The notes beneath the pieces were generated by a model, which had not been told where the DNA came from, ran no database searches, and saw only the letters and a list, made by a program, of their open reading frames with translations. From Mesorhizobium sp. LMG 17147 (GTDB lineage: Bacteria > Pseudomonadota > Alphaproteobacteria > Rhizobiales > Rhizobiaceae): a DNA stretch of 64,000 nt. The DNA is taken from contig NZ_JANCTC010000004.1 in NCBI RefSeq assembly GCF_024297145.1, positions 248,001 to 312,000 of the forward strand. Reading direction: 5' to 3'. Of this stretch, positions 17,202 to 27,912 are shown piece after piece. A program made the position numbers and the translations under genes. Numbering within the stretch: the stretch's first letter is position 1; every line of letters starts with the position of its first letter.

Positions 17202-17582
17202 ATGGGACGCTTCGCCGTCATCACGATGACCGAAAAGGCCGCCGACCGCGTGCGCGAGATCGTCGCGACCCGCGAGAATGCGCATGGCATTCGCCTTGGC
17301 ATCAAGAAGGGCGGCTGCGCCGGCATGGAATATACGGTCGACCTGGTGACCGAACCCAACACCAAGGACGACCATATCGAGCGCGACGGCGCACACGTCT
17401 ATGTCGCGCCGGAGGCAGCACTTTTCCTTTTCGGCACCGAGATGGATTTCGAGCAGACGACGCTGCGCACCGGCTTCACCTTCCACAACCCGAACCAGAG
17501 TTCGGCCTGTGGCTGCGGCGAATCGGTCGAACTGAAGCCGGCCGATTTGAAGGCCTTGGCTGAAGCGCGCGCTTCCGCCTGA
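17202..17582 (+). CDS. sufA: A-type Fe-S carrier SufA/HesB
   Basis: 126 aa from the ATG at 17202, chosen for the strong GGAGAAGGA site just upstream (in-frame ATGs at 17172 and 17187 precede it). The three cluster-binding cysteines are present: one in KKGGCAGMEY near residue 36 and two in SSACGCGESVE near 105. A-type carriers take clusters from the SufBCD scaffold to target enzymes. Last gene of the suf operon, followed by a hairpin at 17588-17614. Confidence 0.93.
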   Translation: MGRFAVITMTEKAADRVREIVATRENAHGIRLGIKKGGCAGMEYTVDLVTEPNTKDDHIERDGAHVYVAPEAALFLFGTEMDFEQTTLRTGFTFHNPNQSSACGCGESVELKPADLKALAEARASA

Positions 17583-17587
17583 TCTTT

Positions 17588-17614
17588 CCTTCTCCTCCGT
17601 TCACGGGGAGAAGG
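17588..17614 (+). terminator. Hairpin after the suf operon
   Basis: CCTTCTCC (17588-17595) pairs with GGAGAAGG (17607-17614) across an 11-base loop. It lies in the short gap between the convergent sufA and GFA genes. There is no T-run, so termination may be weak or depend on Rho. The sequence also resembles a frequent rhizobial intergenic palindrome. Confidence 0.45.
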
Positions 17615-17617
17615 GAC

Positions 17618-18115
17618 CTAATCCACCCACATTCCTGTTCGTTTGTGCCAGTCGGCAATCGATTCTTCCGGGTAGACGTCGAAGACCTTGTCCCCTTTGC
17701 CGATCTCCGGCTCGACCCAGTTCGCCTTGTATTTCAGCATGAGATGCACCTTCTCCGGCGGCTTTGGCAGGTCTGTGTCGATCGCCGAGGCGAAGGGGTG
17801 CACCAGCTCCGGCCAGGTGGGGTCGTAGAGCCAGAGCGCCGTCCCGCATTTCGTGCAGAAGTTCCGCTCGCCCGTCGAGGTTTCGCGGTGCGGGTGCTCG
17901 TCGTCCTCGATCTCGGCGCGGTAGACGCCGAGATGGCGCTTGCCCTGGATTTTCAACGTCTTGTAATCGGCGCCGAGATTGATGGCGAAACCGCCACCGC
18001 CCTGCTGTTTGCGGCAGATCGAGCAGTAGCACAGCATGAACGGCACCGGCGTGTGGCTTTCCACCTCGAAACGCACGGCATTGCACCGGCAGGACCCTTT
18101 GAGCAGAAGCGGCAT
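17618..18115 (-). CDS. GFA-family (CENP-V) zinc protein
   Basis: 165 aa. The GFA fold is shown by its zinc cysteines: GSCRCNAV near residue 10, CYCSICRKQQG near 30 (CxCxxC) and NFCTKCGTALW near 95. The family was named for glutathione-dependent formaldehyde activation, but most members have no proven reaction. Convergent with sufA and divergent from a TfoX gene. No genes of formaldehyde metabolism are nearby. Confidence 0.88.
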   Translation of the reverse strand: MPLLLKGSCRCNAVRFEVESHTPVPFMLCYCSICRKQQGGGGFAINLGADYKTLKIQGKRHLGVYRAEIEDDEHPHRETSTGERNFCTKCGTALWLYDPTWPELVHPFASAIDTDLPKPPEKVHLMLKYKANWVEPEIGKGDKVFDVYPEESIADWHKRTGMWVD

Positions 18116-18204
18116 GAGAAACTCCGACGAAATTGATTTGAACTTGTCAGGATGGTGCCGGTTGCGGCGATGACAAGGGGAAATCCGGATGACATGATCG
18201 CCGC

Positions 18205-18528
18205 ATGGACAATGAGCGCATCGAAGAGCTTTTCGAAGGCCTTGGCCCGGTTAGCATCCGCAAGATGTTCGGCGGCAAGGGCATCTATTTCGACGGCGTC
18301 ATCGTCGCCGTCGTCATCCGTGACGAATTGATGCTGAAGGCTGACGCGGAAAGCGCGCCTGAATTCGAAGCGGCCGGCTGCCGGCAATGGACCTATACCG
18401 GCTCACGGCACGGCAAGCTGGTGTCGATGCCCTATTGGAGCGTTCCCGACAGTGCCTTCGATGATCCGGATGAGATGGCGATCTGGGCACGCCGCGCCTA
18501 CGAGGCAGGACGGCGCGCCGGCAAATAA
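18205..18528 (+). CDS. TfoX/Sxy N-terminal domain protein
   Basis: 107 aa, nearly all a TfoX N-terminal domain: IEELFEGLGPVSIRKMFGGKG, then GVIVAVVIRDELMLKAD and SMPYWSVPDSAFDD. Sxy/TfoX activates competence genes with CRP in gammaproteobacteria. Alphaproteobacterial stand-alone N-domains have no established role. Divergent from the GFA gene. Confidence 0.85.
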   Translation: MDNERIEELFEGLGPVSIRKMFGGKGIYFDGVIVAVVIRDELMLKADAESAPEFEAAGCRQWTYTGSRHGKLVSMPYWSVPDSAFDDPDEMAIWARRAYEAGRRAGK

Positions 18529-18562
18529 GCTGCGTTATGCTTCGGCAATTCCGGGCCGCACT

Positions 18563-19495
18563 TCATGCCAGGTCCCGCGCCTCGGGCACGAGCGCCAGCG
18601 CCTCGGCAAAGCTGGCACTGGTGAAGGCGGCGCTCTCGATGGCGAGCGCCGCGGCGGCGACGCCTTCACGCAACGCTTCGCGCAGCTTCAGGCCACGCAG
18701 CAGGGCAGCGATCGTGGCGCCGGCCAATGCGTCGCCCGCGCCTGTGGCATCGGTCAGCTTTTGCAGCGGCGGCGGCAGGATCGAAAATGCGCCGGTTTGG
18801 TCGAAACCGAGTACCGGACCGTCGCCGGCGGTGATCACGCCACCTTTCAGGCCGGCGCGCCTCAGCCCGTCGACGACGCCTTGATCGTCAGCATCGATGT
18901 CAATGCCGGCGATCACGCCGGCCTCGTGCCGGTTCATGAAGGCCAACGCTAGAAGTCCGAGCACCGGCGCCAGCCGCGCCGCTCTGTTGGGCGAGACGGC
19001 AAGCGCAAACACCGGCTTGCCGGCGGCGAGTGCCGCCAGCCGCTCCAGCGCGGTCGACGGCAGGTTGGCGTCGCACAGGATCGCATCGGCCGAACCGATA
19101 GCTTCGCGCACCTTGGCGCGGCGGATTTGCTTGGGAAGCGCCAGCTCGTAGAGCACCATGTCGGTAAGGCCGGCGATCAGCCCGCCATCGCTATCGATCA
19201 GCATCGTATGGCTTGGCGTTGCCCGGTCGAGGAACACCGCCGACAGGTCGGCAATGCCGGCCTCGGTGACGGCGCGTAAAACCGTGTCGCCAAGGGCATC
19301 GCCGCCGCGCACCGAAAGCAGCGAGGCCGAGGCGCCGCGCCGCACCGCCCAGCGCAAGGCGTTGAAGACGGCGCCGCCAACATGCTCGCGCATTGTGCCG
19401 GGGTTCAAGGCGGCTGGCACGAAGGCGCCGGCAACCCGGCCGCGCCGCTCGATATAGGCGCCGCCCACGGCCAGGATCGTCGGGGAGTTCATCAT
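18563..19495 (-). CDS. PfkB-family sugar/nucleoside kinase
   Basis: 310 aa from the ATG at 19495 (a second ATG follows at 19492). Ribokinase-like fold: N-terminal ILAVGGAYIERRG, the GGAVFNALRWAVRRGA substrate region, VITAGDGPVLGF, and the ATP/anion-hole signature TDATGAGDALAGA near 260 with the catalytic Asp. Such kinases phosphorylate ribose, nucleosides, pseudouridine or fructose-type substrates. No glycosidase or transporter neighbour narrows the choice. Confidence 0.88.
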   Translation of the reverse strand: MMNSPTILAVGGAYIERRGRVAGAFVPAALNPGTMREHVGGAVFNALRWAVRRGASASLLSVRGGDALGDTVLRAVTEAGIADLSAVFLDRATPSHTMLIDSDGGLIAGLTDMVLYELALPKQIRRAKVREAIGSADAILCDANLPSTALERLAALAAGKPVFALAVSPNRAARLAPVLGLLALAFMNRHEAGVIAGIDIDADDQGVVDGLRRAGLKGGVITAGDGPVLGFDQTGAFSILPPPLQKLTDATGAGDALAGATIAALLRGLKLREALREGVAAAALAIESAAFTSASFAEALALVPEARDLA

Positions 19496-19687
19496 GCCGG
19501 CAAAATGCCCTTTGCTGTTGCCCGGGAGGAGACTAGGTTGCTGGGCGGAGCCCTGCAATCGCGGGTGCGATTCGGTTGGTGACGGCAGCGGCGCCGCATC
19601 CGAGGCCGGATACATCCGGAGGCAAAATTACGAAACAAAAAAAGAACAAATATGGATATCCGTTATTTTTCAAATCCTTGCCGCTCA

Positions 19688-19716
19688 TTGACAAATGAGA
19701 ACAAACAAGGTACATT
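19688..19716 (+). promoter_or_regulatory. recA promoter with overlapping SOS (LexA) box
   Basis: TTGACA (19688-19693), 17 bases, TACATT (19711-19716) form a good sigma-70 promoter. Between and over the -10 lies GAAC-N7-GTAC (19699-19713), one base from the alphaproteobacterial LexA direct repeat GAAC-N7-GAAC. Its position would let LexA block RNA polymerase until DNA damage. It lies about 57 bases upstream of the recA ATG. Confidence 0.65.
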
Positions 19717-19772
19717 CTTTTAAGGGTTGCGGGATTGTCCGGCCTCCATTGACGACCACGGGGTGATGTATC

Positions 19773-20870
<1,098 letters not shown>

Positions 20871-20948
20871 GGCAAGCGACGCCTCACGGAGCCTCAGCCG
20901 GGTTTCGATTTGATGTTTTGATTTTGAGTTTGCGTAATCGATGCGTTT

Positions 20949-20977
20949 CGAACCGCCGGCCCCGTGCCGGCGGTTCG
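20949..20977 (+). terminator. recA terminator hairpin
   Basis: CGAACCGCCGGC (20949-20960) pairs perfectly with GCCGGCGGTTCG (20966-20977) around the loop CCCGT. The 12-bp G+C-rich stem is followed by CGTTTG rather than a long T-run. It stands 78 bases after the recA stop and separates recA from alaS. Confidence 0.65.
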
Positions 20978-21131
20978 CGTTTGATAGCGGGGCAGAAGCC
21001 ATTTCAAAGCGCTGGTGAAAGCGGGAATTTGAGCCCATTTGGTGTTTCTGGACAGGCTGCGGTGCGACCGCTAAAAGGCCATGTCTATTTTCCGCCGGCA
21101 GCCGGCGGTTCTCTCGAAAAGGCAGTATTTC

Positions 21132-23798
21132 ATGAGTGGCGTCAACGAGATCCGGTCGGCATTTCTCGACTATTTTCGCAAGGAAGGTCACGAGGTCGTC
21201 GCGTCAAGCCCGCTGGTGCCGCGCAACGACCCGACGCTGATGTTCACCAATGCCGGCATGGTGCAGTTCAAGAACGTTTTCACCGGTCTGGAGAAGCGGC
21301 CCTATTCACGCGCCACGACTGCCCAGAAGAGTGTTCGCGCCGGCGGCAAGCACAACGACCTCGACAATGTCGGCTACACCGCGCGCCACCTGACCTTCTT
21401 CGAGATGCTCGGCAATTTCTCCTTCGGCGACTATTTCAAGGAGCGCGCCATAGAGCTTGCCTGGAACCTGATCACCAGGGAGTTCGGGCTGAAGAAGGAC
21501 AAGCTGCTGGTCACCGTCTACCACACCGACGACGAGGCGGCCTCGTACTGGAAGAAGATCGCCGGCCTTTCGGACGATCGCATCATCCGCATCGCGACTT
21601 CGGACAACTTCTGGGCCATGGGTGACACCGGGCCTTGCGGGCCATGTTCGGAGATATTCATCGACCGTGGCGAGCATATCTGGGGCGGCCCCCCCGGCAG
21701 CCCCGAGGAGGATGGCGACCGGTTCCTCGAATTCTGGAACCTGGTGTTCATGCAGTATGAACAGGTGACGAAGGAACAGCGCGTCGACCTGCCGCGTCCG
21801 TCGATCGACACGGGCATGGGCCTCGAGCGCATGGCCTCCATCCTGCAAGGGGTTGAAAGCGTCTTCGAAACCGACCTGTTCCGCCACCTGATCGACGCTG
21901 CATCGTCGGCGCTGGGCAAAGGTCCGGATGCGGACACCGTCGCATCGTTCCGGGCCATCGCCGACCATTTGCGTTCGTCCTGCTTCCTGGTCGCCGACGG
22001 CGTGCTGCCGTCCAACGAAGGACGCGGCTACGTGCTTCGTCGCATCATGCGCCGCGCCATGCGCCACGCGCAGTTGCTCGGCGCCCGCGATCCGCTGATG
22101 TGGCGCCTGGTGCCGTCGCTGGTCCGCGAGATGGGCCAAGCCTACCCGGAACTGGTGCGCGGCGAACAGATGATCACCGAGATGCTGAAGCTTGAGGAAA
22201 CTCGTTTCCGCAAGACGCTGGTGCGCGGCTTGAGCTTGCTTTCGGAGGCGACGGAGAAGCTGGCCTCCGGCGACATGCTGGATGGCGAGACAGCGTTCAA
22301 GCTCTACGACACCTATGGCTTTCCGCTCGATCTGACGCAGGACGCGCTGCGCCGGCGCAACATCTCGGTCAACCTTGCCGGCTTCACCGAGGCAATGGAG
22401 CGGCAGAAGGCGGAGGCACGCAAAAGCTGGGCTGGTTCCGGTGAGGCCGCAACCGAGACGGTGTGGTTCGCGGTGCGTGAGGAGACCGGCGCCACCGAAT
22501 TCCTGGGTTATGAGACCGAGCAGGCGGAAGGCCTTATCCAGGCGCTGGTCAAGGACGGCAAGACCGTCGACAGTGCCGGCAAAGGCGACGCCGTTGCCGT
22601 GGTTGTCAACCAGACGCCGTTCTATGGCGAGTCCGGTGGCCAGGTGGGCGATACCGGCGTCATTTCGGGCGACGGGTTCTCGATCGAGATATCCGATACC
22701 CAGAAGAAGGCCGATGGGCTTTTCGTCCATCTCGGCGGGGTGGCCAATGGCACTGTCAAGACGGGCGCGACCGTCGAGCTGAAGGTGGACCACGCGCGGC
22801 GCTCCAGGCTGCGCGCGAACCATTCCGCCACACATCTGATCCATGAGGCGCTGCGCGAGGTGCTGGGTACCCATGTGGCGCAGAAGGGCTCGCTGGTCGC
22901 GCCCGAGCGTCTGCGCTTCGACATTTCGCACAACAAGCCGATCTCGCCGGACGAGCTCGAAGAGGTCGAGCGCATGGCAAACGAGATCGTCCTTCAGAAC
23001 GGCCCGGTGATCACGCGACTGATGTCTGTCGATGACGCTATCGCCGAGGGCGCCATGGCGCTGTTTGGCGAGAAGTATGGCGATGAAGTGCGCGTCGTTT
23101 CGATGGGCACGGGCTTGCATGGCGCCAAGGCCAACCGGCCTTATTCGGTCGAGCTATGCGGCGGCACGCATGTCAGGGCGACCGGCGATATCGGCCTGGT
23201 GCGCATCGTGTCCGACAGCGCGGTCGCTGCCGGCGTGCGCCGCATCGAGGCGTTGACCGGCGAGGCCGCCAGAAAGCATCTCGACGAACAGGACAAGCGG
23301 CTGAAGGCGGCCGCCGCCGCGCTGAGGATTTCGGCGGCCGATGTGCCGGCCCGTGTCGAGGCGCTGCTCGACGAGCGCAAGAAGCTCGAAAAGGAGCTGA
23401 CAGAGGCGCGCAAGAAGCTGGCGCTGGGCGATCGCTCGCCAGCTGGCGTGCCTGCGGAAAACGAAACGATTGCCGGTGTCGGTTTTCTCGGCAAGGCGGT
23501 ATCGGGCGTCTCGCCAAAGGATCTGAAACCACTGGCCGATGCCGGCAAGAAGTCCCTCGGCTCCGGCGTGGTCGTCTTTGTCGGCGCCGGCGAGGACAAC
23601 AAGGCGAGCGTCGTCGTCGCCGTTACCGATGATCTGACCGGCCGCTTCAGCGCCATCGATCTGGTGCGCGTCGCGTCCGCGGCATTGGGCGGGCAGGGCG
23701 GCGGCGGGCGACCCGATATGGCCCAGGCCGGCGGCCCGGACGCCTCGAAGGCCGAAGACGCGATCGCTGCGGTGAAGGCGGCGCTGGAAGCTGCGTGA
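21132..23798 (+). CDS. alaS: Alanyl-tRNA synthetase
   Basis: 888 aa from the ATG at 21132 ([15 protein letters not shown]), the standard start, with AAAGG upstream; the frame extends to 21081. Class II aminoacylation core at the N-terminus ([40 protein letters not shown]). Editing domain in the middle: zinc ligands in [12 protein letters not shown] near 575 and CGGTH near 680. The C-Ala domain (DHHA1) carries the [16 protein letters not shown] signature near the end. Charges tRNA-Ala and clears Ser and Gly errors. Confidence 0.98.
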   Translation: MSGVNEIRSAFLDYFRKEGHEVVASSPLVPRNDPTLMFTNAGMVQFKNVFTGLEKRPYSRATTAQKSVRAGGKHNDLDNVGYTARHLTFFEMLGNFSFGDYFKERAIELAWNLITREFGLKKDKLLVTVYHTDDEAASYWKKIAGLSDDRIIRIATSDNFWAMGDTGPCGPCSEIFIDRGEHIWGGPPGSPEEDGDRFLEFWNLVFMQYEQVTKEQRVDLPRPSIDTGMGLERMASILQGVESVFETDLFRHLIDAASSALGKGPDADTVASFRAIADHLRSSCFLVADGVLPSNEGRGYVLRRIMRRAMRHAQLLGARDPLMWRLVPSLVREMGQAYPELVRGEQMITEMLKLEETRFRKTLVRGLSLLSEATEKLASGDMLDGETAFKLYDTYGFPLDLTQDALRRRNISVNLAGFTEAMERQKAEARKSWAGSGEAATETVWFAVREETGATEFLGYETEQAEGLIQALVKDGKTVDSAGKGDAVAVVVNQTPFYGESGGQVGDTGVISGDGFSIEISDTQKKADGLFVHLGGVANGTVKTGATVELKVDHARRSRLRANHSATHLIHEALREVLGTHVAQKGSLVAPERLRFDISHNKPISPDELEEVERMANEIVLQNGPVITRLMSVDDAIAEGAMALFGEKYGDEVRVVSMGTGLHGAKANRPYSVELCGGTHVRATGDIGLVRIVSDSAVAAGVRRIEALTGEAARKHLDEQDKRLKAAAAALRISAADVPARVEALLDERKKLEKELTEARKKLALGDRSPAGVPAENETIAGVGFLGKAVSGVSPKDLKPLADAGKKSLGSGVVVFVGAGEDNKASVVVAVTDDLTGRFSAIDLVRVASAALGGQGGGGRPDMAQAGGPDASKAEDAIAAVKAALEAA

Positions 23799-23841
23799 AT
23801 CTGCACCAGTAAGACCAGGCCGAAGTGGCAGCGGGGATGAT

Positions 23842-24636
23842 GTGGCAACGTTGACCATGTATCAAGTCGACGCTTTTGCCGAACGGGCTTTCCAGGGCAA
23901 CCCTGCTGCCGTTCTCATTTTGGAGGACTGGCTATCGGACGACGTGATGCAGGCCATCGCAAACGAGAACAATCTTGCTGAAACCGCGTTTGCGCGGCCG
24001 AGTGGCGAGGGTTGGGATTTGCGCTGGTTCACGCCGGTTCATGAAGTCGACTTCTGTGGCCATGCTACACTTGCGGCCGCCCATGTGCTGACTACGGAAT
24101 ACGGTGGTCAGGGCGAAATGGCCTTCGCCACCCGGGTGGGCGAGCTGCGGGTTTCCCGACGGGAAGGCGCCTATCAGCTCGATCTGCCGTGTTTTCCGCC
24201 GCAGCCCATCGAGGACGAGCTGAACTCGGCGCTGCAAGCGATATTGCCTCAGCGGCCGGCTGCGAGCTTCCGCAATTTCGAGAACCTGTTTGTCGAGCTT
24301 GCCGACGAGACAACCGTGCGATCTTTCGTTCCCGATCTGCTTAGGATCGGACGTTTTCATCCTCTCGGCCTGGTCATTACCGCGCCTGGGCGAGCCCATG
24401 ATTTCGTCTCGCGTTATTTCGTACCCGGAGCTGGCATTCCCGAGGACCCGGTGACTGGCTCCATTCATGCGACATTGGTGCCGTACTGGGCTGAAAAGCT
24501 CGGCAAGACGCATGTGTCGGCATTCCAATGCTCGCAGCGCGGCGGGCATTTGCTATGCGAGCTGGCCGGAGATCGCGTGCTGATCACAGGCCGTGCGAAG
24601 ACCTTCATGAAGGCGGAGATTTACCTTCCCGATTGA
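23842..24636 (+). CDS. PhzF-family isomerase-like protein
   Basis: 264 aa from GTG at 23842 with GGGG upstream; an ATG at 23857 is possible. YQVDAFAERAFQGNPAAV at the start, NENNLAETAFA near 45 with the catalytic glutamate, WFTPVHEVDFCGHATLAAAH near 65-80, and EDPVTGSIHATL near 205 are the PhzF signatures. PhzF isomerises a phenazine precursor in pseudomonads; homologues outside phenazine clusters act on unknown small molecules. No phenazine genes are present here. Confidence 0.9.
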   Translation: MATLTMYQVDAFAERAFQGNPAAVLILEDWLSDDVMQAIANENNLAETAFARPSGEGWDLRWFTPVHEVDFCGHATLAAAHVLTTEYGGQGEMAFATRVGELRVSRREGAYQLDLPCFPPQPIEDELNSALQAILPQRPAASFRNFENLFVELADETTVRSFVPDLLRIGRFHPLGLVITAPGRAHDFVSRYFVPGAGIPEDPVTGSIHATLVPYWAEKLGKTHVSAFQCSQRGGHLLCELAGDRVLITGRAKTFMKAEIYLPD

Positions 24637-24674
24637 GCGGTATTTCGCAGTGGTCGCCTTCGGCGAAGCTGCCG

Positions 24675-24854
24675 ATCTCCCCCCTTGCGGGGGAGATGCC
24701 CGGCAGGGCAGAGGGGGGTGCTGTCCCTCCGACTGCCAGCCCAATCGGAGCCACGTTCTCAGGCCGCTCCCAATTGGAAAGGATCAGTCGAAGGTTAGAG
24801 ATCCTTCACACCCCCCTCTGTCCTGCCGGACATCTCCCCCGCAAGGGGGGAGAT
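24675..24854. repeat. 180-bp palindromic intergenic element
   Basis: A 46-base arm (24675-24720, ATCTCCCCCCTTGCGGGGGA onward) is repeated inverted at 24809-24854 with about four mismatches, around an 88-base centre. Each arm also folds on itself (CTCCCC-CTTG-GGGGAG type). The ends and size are those of the small non-coding palindromic elements frequent between genes in Mesorhizobium; I recognise the sequence type by recall. It sits between the convergent phzF-like and GST genes. No target duplication was identified. Confidence 0.75.
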
Positions 24855-24913
24855 TGGATGTCACTTCGGCTTTCGCTAATCACCAGAAGGCCTATTGCCG
24901 AATGCTTGTCTCC

Positions 24914-25540
24914 TCACTCTGCCTTTTCGGTCTTCGCAAAACCCGCACGCGCCGCGATGCGCGCATACCAGTCCTGGATATCGGCAGACTCGGCCAGCAG
25001 TTTTCGCCCCTCGGCGACCTTGACGAAATAGCTGATGATTGGCGCGGCGTGCAGGTCGGCCAGCGTCAGGTCCGTCCCCAACAGCCAAGGCCCTTCGGCC
25101 TTCAGCGAAGACAGCGCCTGCAATGCCGTTCTCGCCTGCCGCAACCCGTTGCCGATCACAGCTTCGTCGGGGGGCGTTTTCTCCAGCCGCTCGACCGCGA
25201 CATCCCAGACCATGGCCCTGTAGGCGTAGGCATCGAGCATGCCGGTGATCTGGTTCATGCGTGCTCGAGGCCGGGCTTCGACCGGCTGCAGCGCCGGGCC
25301 GTCAAAGGCTTCGTCGACATAACGGGCAATCGCGCCGGTCTCGTAGAGGCGAAAGCCGTCATGTTCGAAGGCCGGGATGCGGCCGAACGGCTGGTGCTCG
25401 AAGTACCAGCCGGGAATGCCGTCCGCGGCAAAGACGTCGACGGGCACCAGCTCGTAGCCGACGCCCTTTTCCTCGAGCACCAGCCGCACGATGCGCACAT
25501 AGACGCTGTAGTCCGCGCCGTAGACGACGGGCTTGCCCAT
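24914..25540 (-). CDS. Glutathione S-transferase-like protein
   Basis: 208 aa. N-terminal thioredoxin-like domain (VVYGADYSVYVRIVRLVLEE) with the cis-proline and glutathione site in FGRIPAFEHDGFRLYETGAI near residues 53-72. The all-helical C-terminal domain follows with LADLHAAPIISYF near 160. Cytosolic GST of the phi/theta-like bacterial group. The catalytic residue would be Tyr or Ser near position 11-13. Nine bases before the icd stop on the same strand order (icd is upstream); co-transcription is possible. Confidence 0.87.
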   Translation of the reverse strand: MGKPVVYGADYSVYVRIVRLVLEEKGVGYELVPVDVFAADGIPGWYFEHQPFGRIPAFEHDGFRLYETGAIARYVDEAFDGPALQPVEARPRARMNQITGMLDAYAYRAMVWDVAVERLEKTPPDEAVIGNGLRQARTALQALSSLKAEGPWLLGTDLTLADLHAAPIISYFVKVAEGRKLLAESADIQDWYARIAARAGFAKTEKAE

Positions 25541-25549
25541 GTCGCGGGC

Positions 25550-26761
25550 TCAGGCCATCGCCTTCTGCAAATTCTCGTCGATCTTGTCGAGGAAGCCGGT
25601 GGTCGAAAGCCATGGCTGGTCGGGACCGATCAGCAGCGACAGATCCTTTGTCATGAAGCCGGACTCGACCGTCTGGATGCAGACCCTTTCCAGGGTCTCG
25701 GCAAAGCGCTTCAGTTCGGCATTGTCGTCGAGCTTGGCACGATGCGCGAGGCCGCGCGTCCAGGCGAAGATCGAGGCGATCGAATTGGTCGAGGTCTCCT
25801 CGCCCCTCTGGTGCTGGCGATAGTGGCGGGTAACGGTGCCGTGCGCGGCTTCCGCCTCGACGGTCTTGCCGTCCGGCGTCATCAGCACCGAGGTCATCAG
25901 GCCGAGCGAGCCGAAGCCTTGCGCCACCGTGTCGGACTGAACGTCGCCGTCATAGTTCTTGCAGGCCCAGACATAGCCGCCCGACCATTTCAGGCTGGAG
26001 GCCACCATGTCGTCGATCAGCCGGTGCTCGTACCAGAGCTTCTTCGCCTTGAATTCGGCTTCGAACTCAGCCTCGTAGACCTCCTGGAAGATGTCCTTGA
26101 AGCGGCCGTCATAAGCCTTGAGGATTGTGTTCTTGGTCGAGAGGTAGACGGGGTAATTACGCAGCAGGCCATAGTTCAGCGAGGCGCGGGCGAATTCGCG
26201 GATAGATTCGTCGAGATTGTACATGGCCATGGCGACGCCGGCGCTGGGTGCGTCGAACACATCGTGCTCGATCACCTGGCCGTCCTCGCCGACGAATTTG
26301 ATCGTCAGCTTGCCCTTGCCGGGAAAGCGGAAGTCGGTGGCGCGGTACTGGTCGCCGAAGGCGTGGCGGCCGACGATGATCGGCTTGGTCCAGCCGGGCA
26401 CCAGCCGCGGCACGTTCTTCATGATGATCGGCTCGCGGAAGATGGTGCCGCCGAGGATGTTGCGGATGGTGCCGTTCGGCGACTTCCACATCTTCTTCAG
26501 CTTGAATTCCTCGACGCGCTGCTCGTCGGGTGTGATCGTCGCGCATTTCACGCCGACGCCGTATTTCTTGATGGCGTTCGCCGAATCGATGGTCACCTGG
26601 TCGTTGGTGGCGTCGCGGTGCTCTATGCCGAGGTCGTAATATTCGAGCTTGAGGTCGAGATAAGGGTGGATCAGCTTGTCCTTGATGAACTGCCAGATGA
26701 TGCGGGTCATCTCGTCGCCGTCGAGTTCGACGACCGGGTTCGCCACCTTGATCTTCGCCAT
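25550..26761 (-). CDS. icd: NADP-dependent isocitrate dehydrogenase
   Basis: 403 aa from the ATG at 26761 ([20 protein letters not shown]). Homodimeric eukaryote-like IDH family (type II), as in other rhizobia. Converts isocitrate to 2-oxoglutarate with NADP in the TCA cycle. Substrate phosphate-binding [12 protein letters not shown] near 95, [20 protein letters not shown] with metal-binding aspartates near 275-290, and [15 protein letters not shown] near 310 for NADP. All motifs intact. Confidence 0.97.
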   Translation of the reverse strand: MAKIKVANPVVELDGDEMTRIIWQFIKDKLIHPYLDLKLEYYDLGIEHRDATNDQVTIDSANAIKKYGVGVKCATITPDEQRVEEFKLKKMWKSPNGTIRNILGGTIFREPIIMKNVPRLVPGWTKPIIVGRHAFGDQYRATDFRFPGKGKLTIKFVGEDGQVIEHDVFDAPSAGVAMAMYNLDESIREFARASLNYGLLRNYPVYLSTKNTILKAYDGRFKDIFQEVYEAEFEAEFKAKKLWYEHRLIDDMVASSLKWSGGYVWACKNYDGDVQSDTVAQGFGSLGLMTSVLMTPDGKTVEAEAAHGTVTRHYRQHQRGEETSTNSIASIFAWTRGLAHRAKLDDNAELKRFAETLERVCIQTVESGFMTKDLSLLIGPDQPWLSTTGFLDKIDENLQKAMA

Positions 26762-26967
26762 GGAAAGAATGCCTCGCTTTTGGGGAACGGAACGGCCTTG
26801 CCCGCACGGCTGCCGGCCCTGGGATGCGGCCCGTATATCAAAGGCTTTTTGGCCGCGCAAACGGCGAACCGCGCCGTAGTGCCGGCATTCCTTGCCAAAG
26901 CTTCATTTTCGCCGCCAAATGTGGCAGGGGACTGCGAAATGTCGCAAACAGCAGTTCACTGACAACC

Positions 26968-27834
26968 ATGGCCGCTACCCAGGATCCCGACACCCCTCTT
27001 GCCTCCGGAACGCCTGCGTCCGGACCGGCGATCATCCTGGTCGAGCCGCAGCTCGGCGAGAATATCGGCATGGTTGCGCGCGCCATGGCCAATTTCGGGC
27101 TTGCCGAGCTGCGGCTCGTCAATCCGCGCGACGGCTGGCCGAGCGACAAGGCGCGTGCCGCCGCAAGCCGCGCCGACCACGTCATCGATGCCGTCACGGT
27201 GTTCGACGACCTGGCCTCGGCGGTCGGCGATTTGAACTTCGTCTTCGCCACCACGGCGCGCGCGCGCGACAATTTCAAGCCGGTGCGCGGTCCGGTCGAG
27301 GCGGGCAGGGCGCTGCGGGCGCGGCAGCGGGCCGGCCAGCGCACCGGCATCCTGTTCGGCCGCGAGCGCTTCGGCCTCTATAATGACGAGGTCGGCCTTG
27401 CCGACGAGATCGTCACCTTCCCCGTCGATCCAGCCTTCTCCTCGCTCAACATCGCCCAGGCGGCCCTGCTGATGTCCTATGAATGGATGAAGTCCGGCCT
27501 GGAACACGAGACCATGACCAACTTTTCCGGCCCTGAAATGCCGCCGGCTGCCAAGGAAGAATTGCACGGCCTGTTTGCGTATCTGGAAGGTGCACTGGAG
27601 GCGCGCGGCTATTTCCGCCCGACAGCGAAGAAGCCGAAGATGGTCGACAATTTGCGCGCGGTGCTGACCCGCCCCGGTTTTGCCGAGCCGGAGCTCAAGG
27701 TGCTGCGCGGTATAATATCATCGCTGGATAGGTTCTCGCCGGCCATGCCGCGCGGCGACGGATCGCCCGGCGACGATCCAAGGCGGCTCCCGGCGGCCGC
27801 GGCACGCGCTGCGAGGGCGAAAGACAAAGACTAG
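26968..27834 (+). CDS. trmJ: tRNA 2'-O-methyltransferase TrmJ
   Basis: 288 aa from the ATG at 26968. SPOUT-class enzyme: IILVEPQLGENIGMVARAMA near 25-45 (motif 1), RTGILFGRERFGLYNDEV near 130 (motif 2) and FSSLNIAQAALLMSYEW near 160 (motif 3, the knot). TrmJ methylates the ribose of position 32 in tRNA anticodon loops using SAM. The C-terminal basic tail RAARAKDKD is low complexity. Divergent from icd. Confidence 0.92.
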   Translation: MAATQDPDTPLASGTPASGPAIILVEPQLGENIGMVARAMANFGLAELRLVNPRDGWPSDKARAAASRADHVIDAVTVFDDLASAVGDLNFVFATTARARDNFKPVRGPVEAGRALRARQRAGQRTGILFGRERFGLYNDEVGLADEIVTFPVDPAFSSLNIAQAALLMSYEWMKSGLEHETMTNFSGPEMPPAAKEELHGLFAYLEGALEARGYFRPTAKKPKMVDNLRAVLTRPGFAEPELKVLRGIISSLDRFSPAMPRGDGSPGDDPRRLPAAAARAARAKDKD

Positions 27835-27912
27835 GCGCGCAAATGCAGCTGTCTTACCAGTAACCGAATTTTATTTGGTTTGATCCATGGTTTTCGAAAC
27901 GATGGATCTCGG

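Noticed and set aside
18205..18528. A competence regulator linked to DNA uptake genes
   Set aside because: Only the TfoX N-terminal domain is present and no com or pil genes are in the window.
23842..24636. A phenazine biosynthesis locus
   Set aside because: Only a PhzF-like protein is present. The family is widespread outside phenazine clusters and no other phz gene is nearby.
24650..26962. 770-codon open frame on the plus strand opposite icd and GST
   Set aside because: It runs antisense to two intact, well-known genes and crosses the palindromic element. High-G+C codon bias leaves such frames open by chance, and no domain is recognisable.
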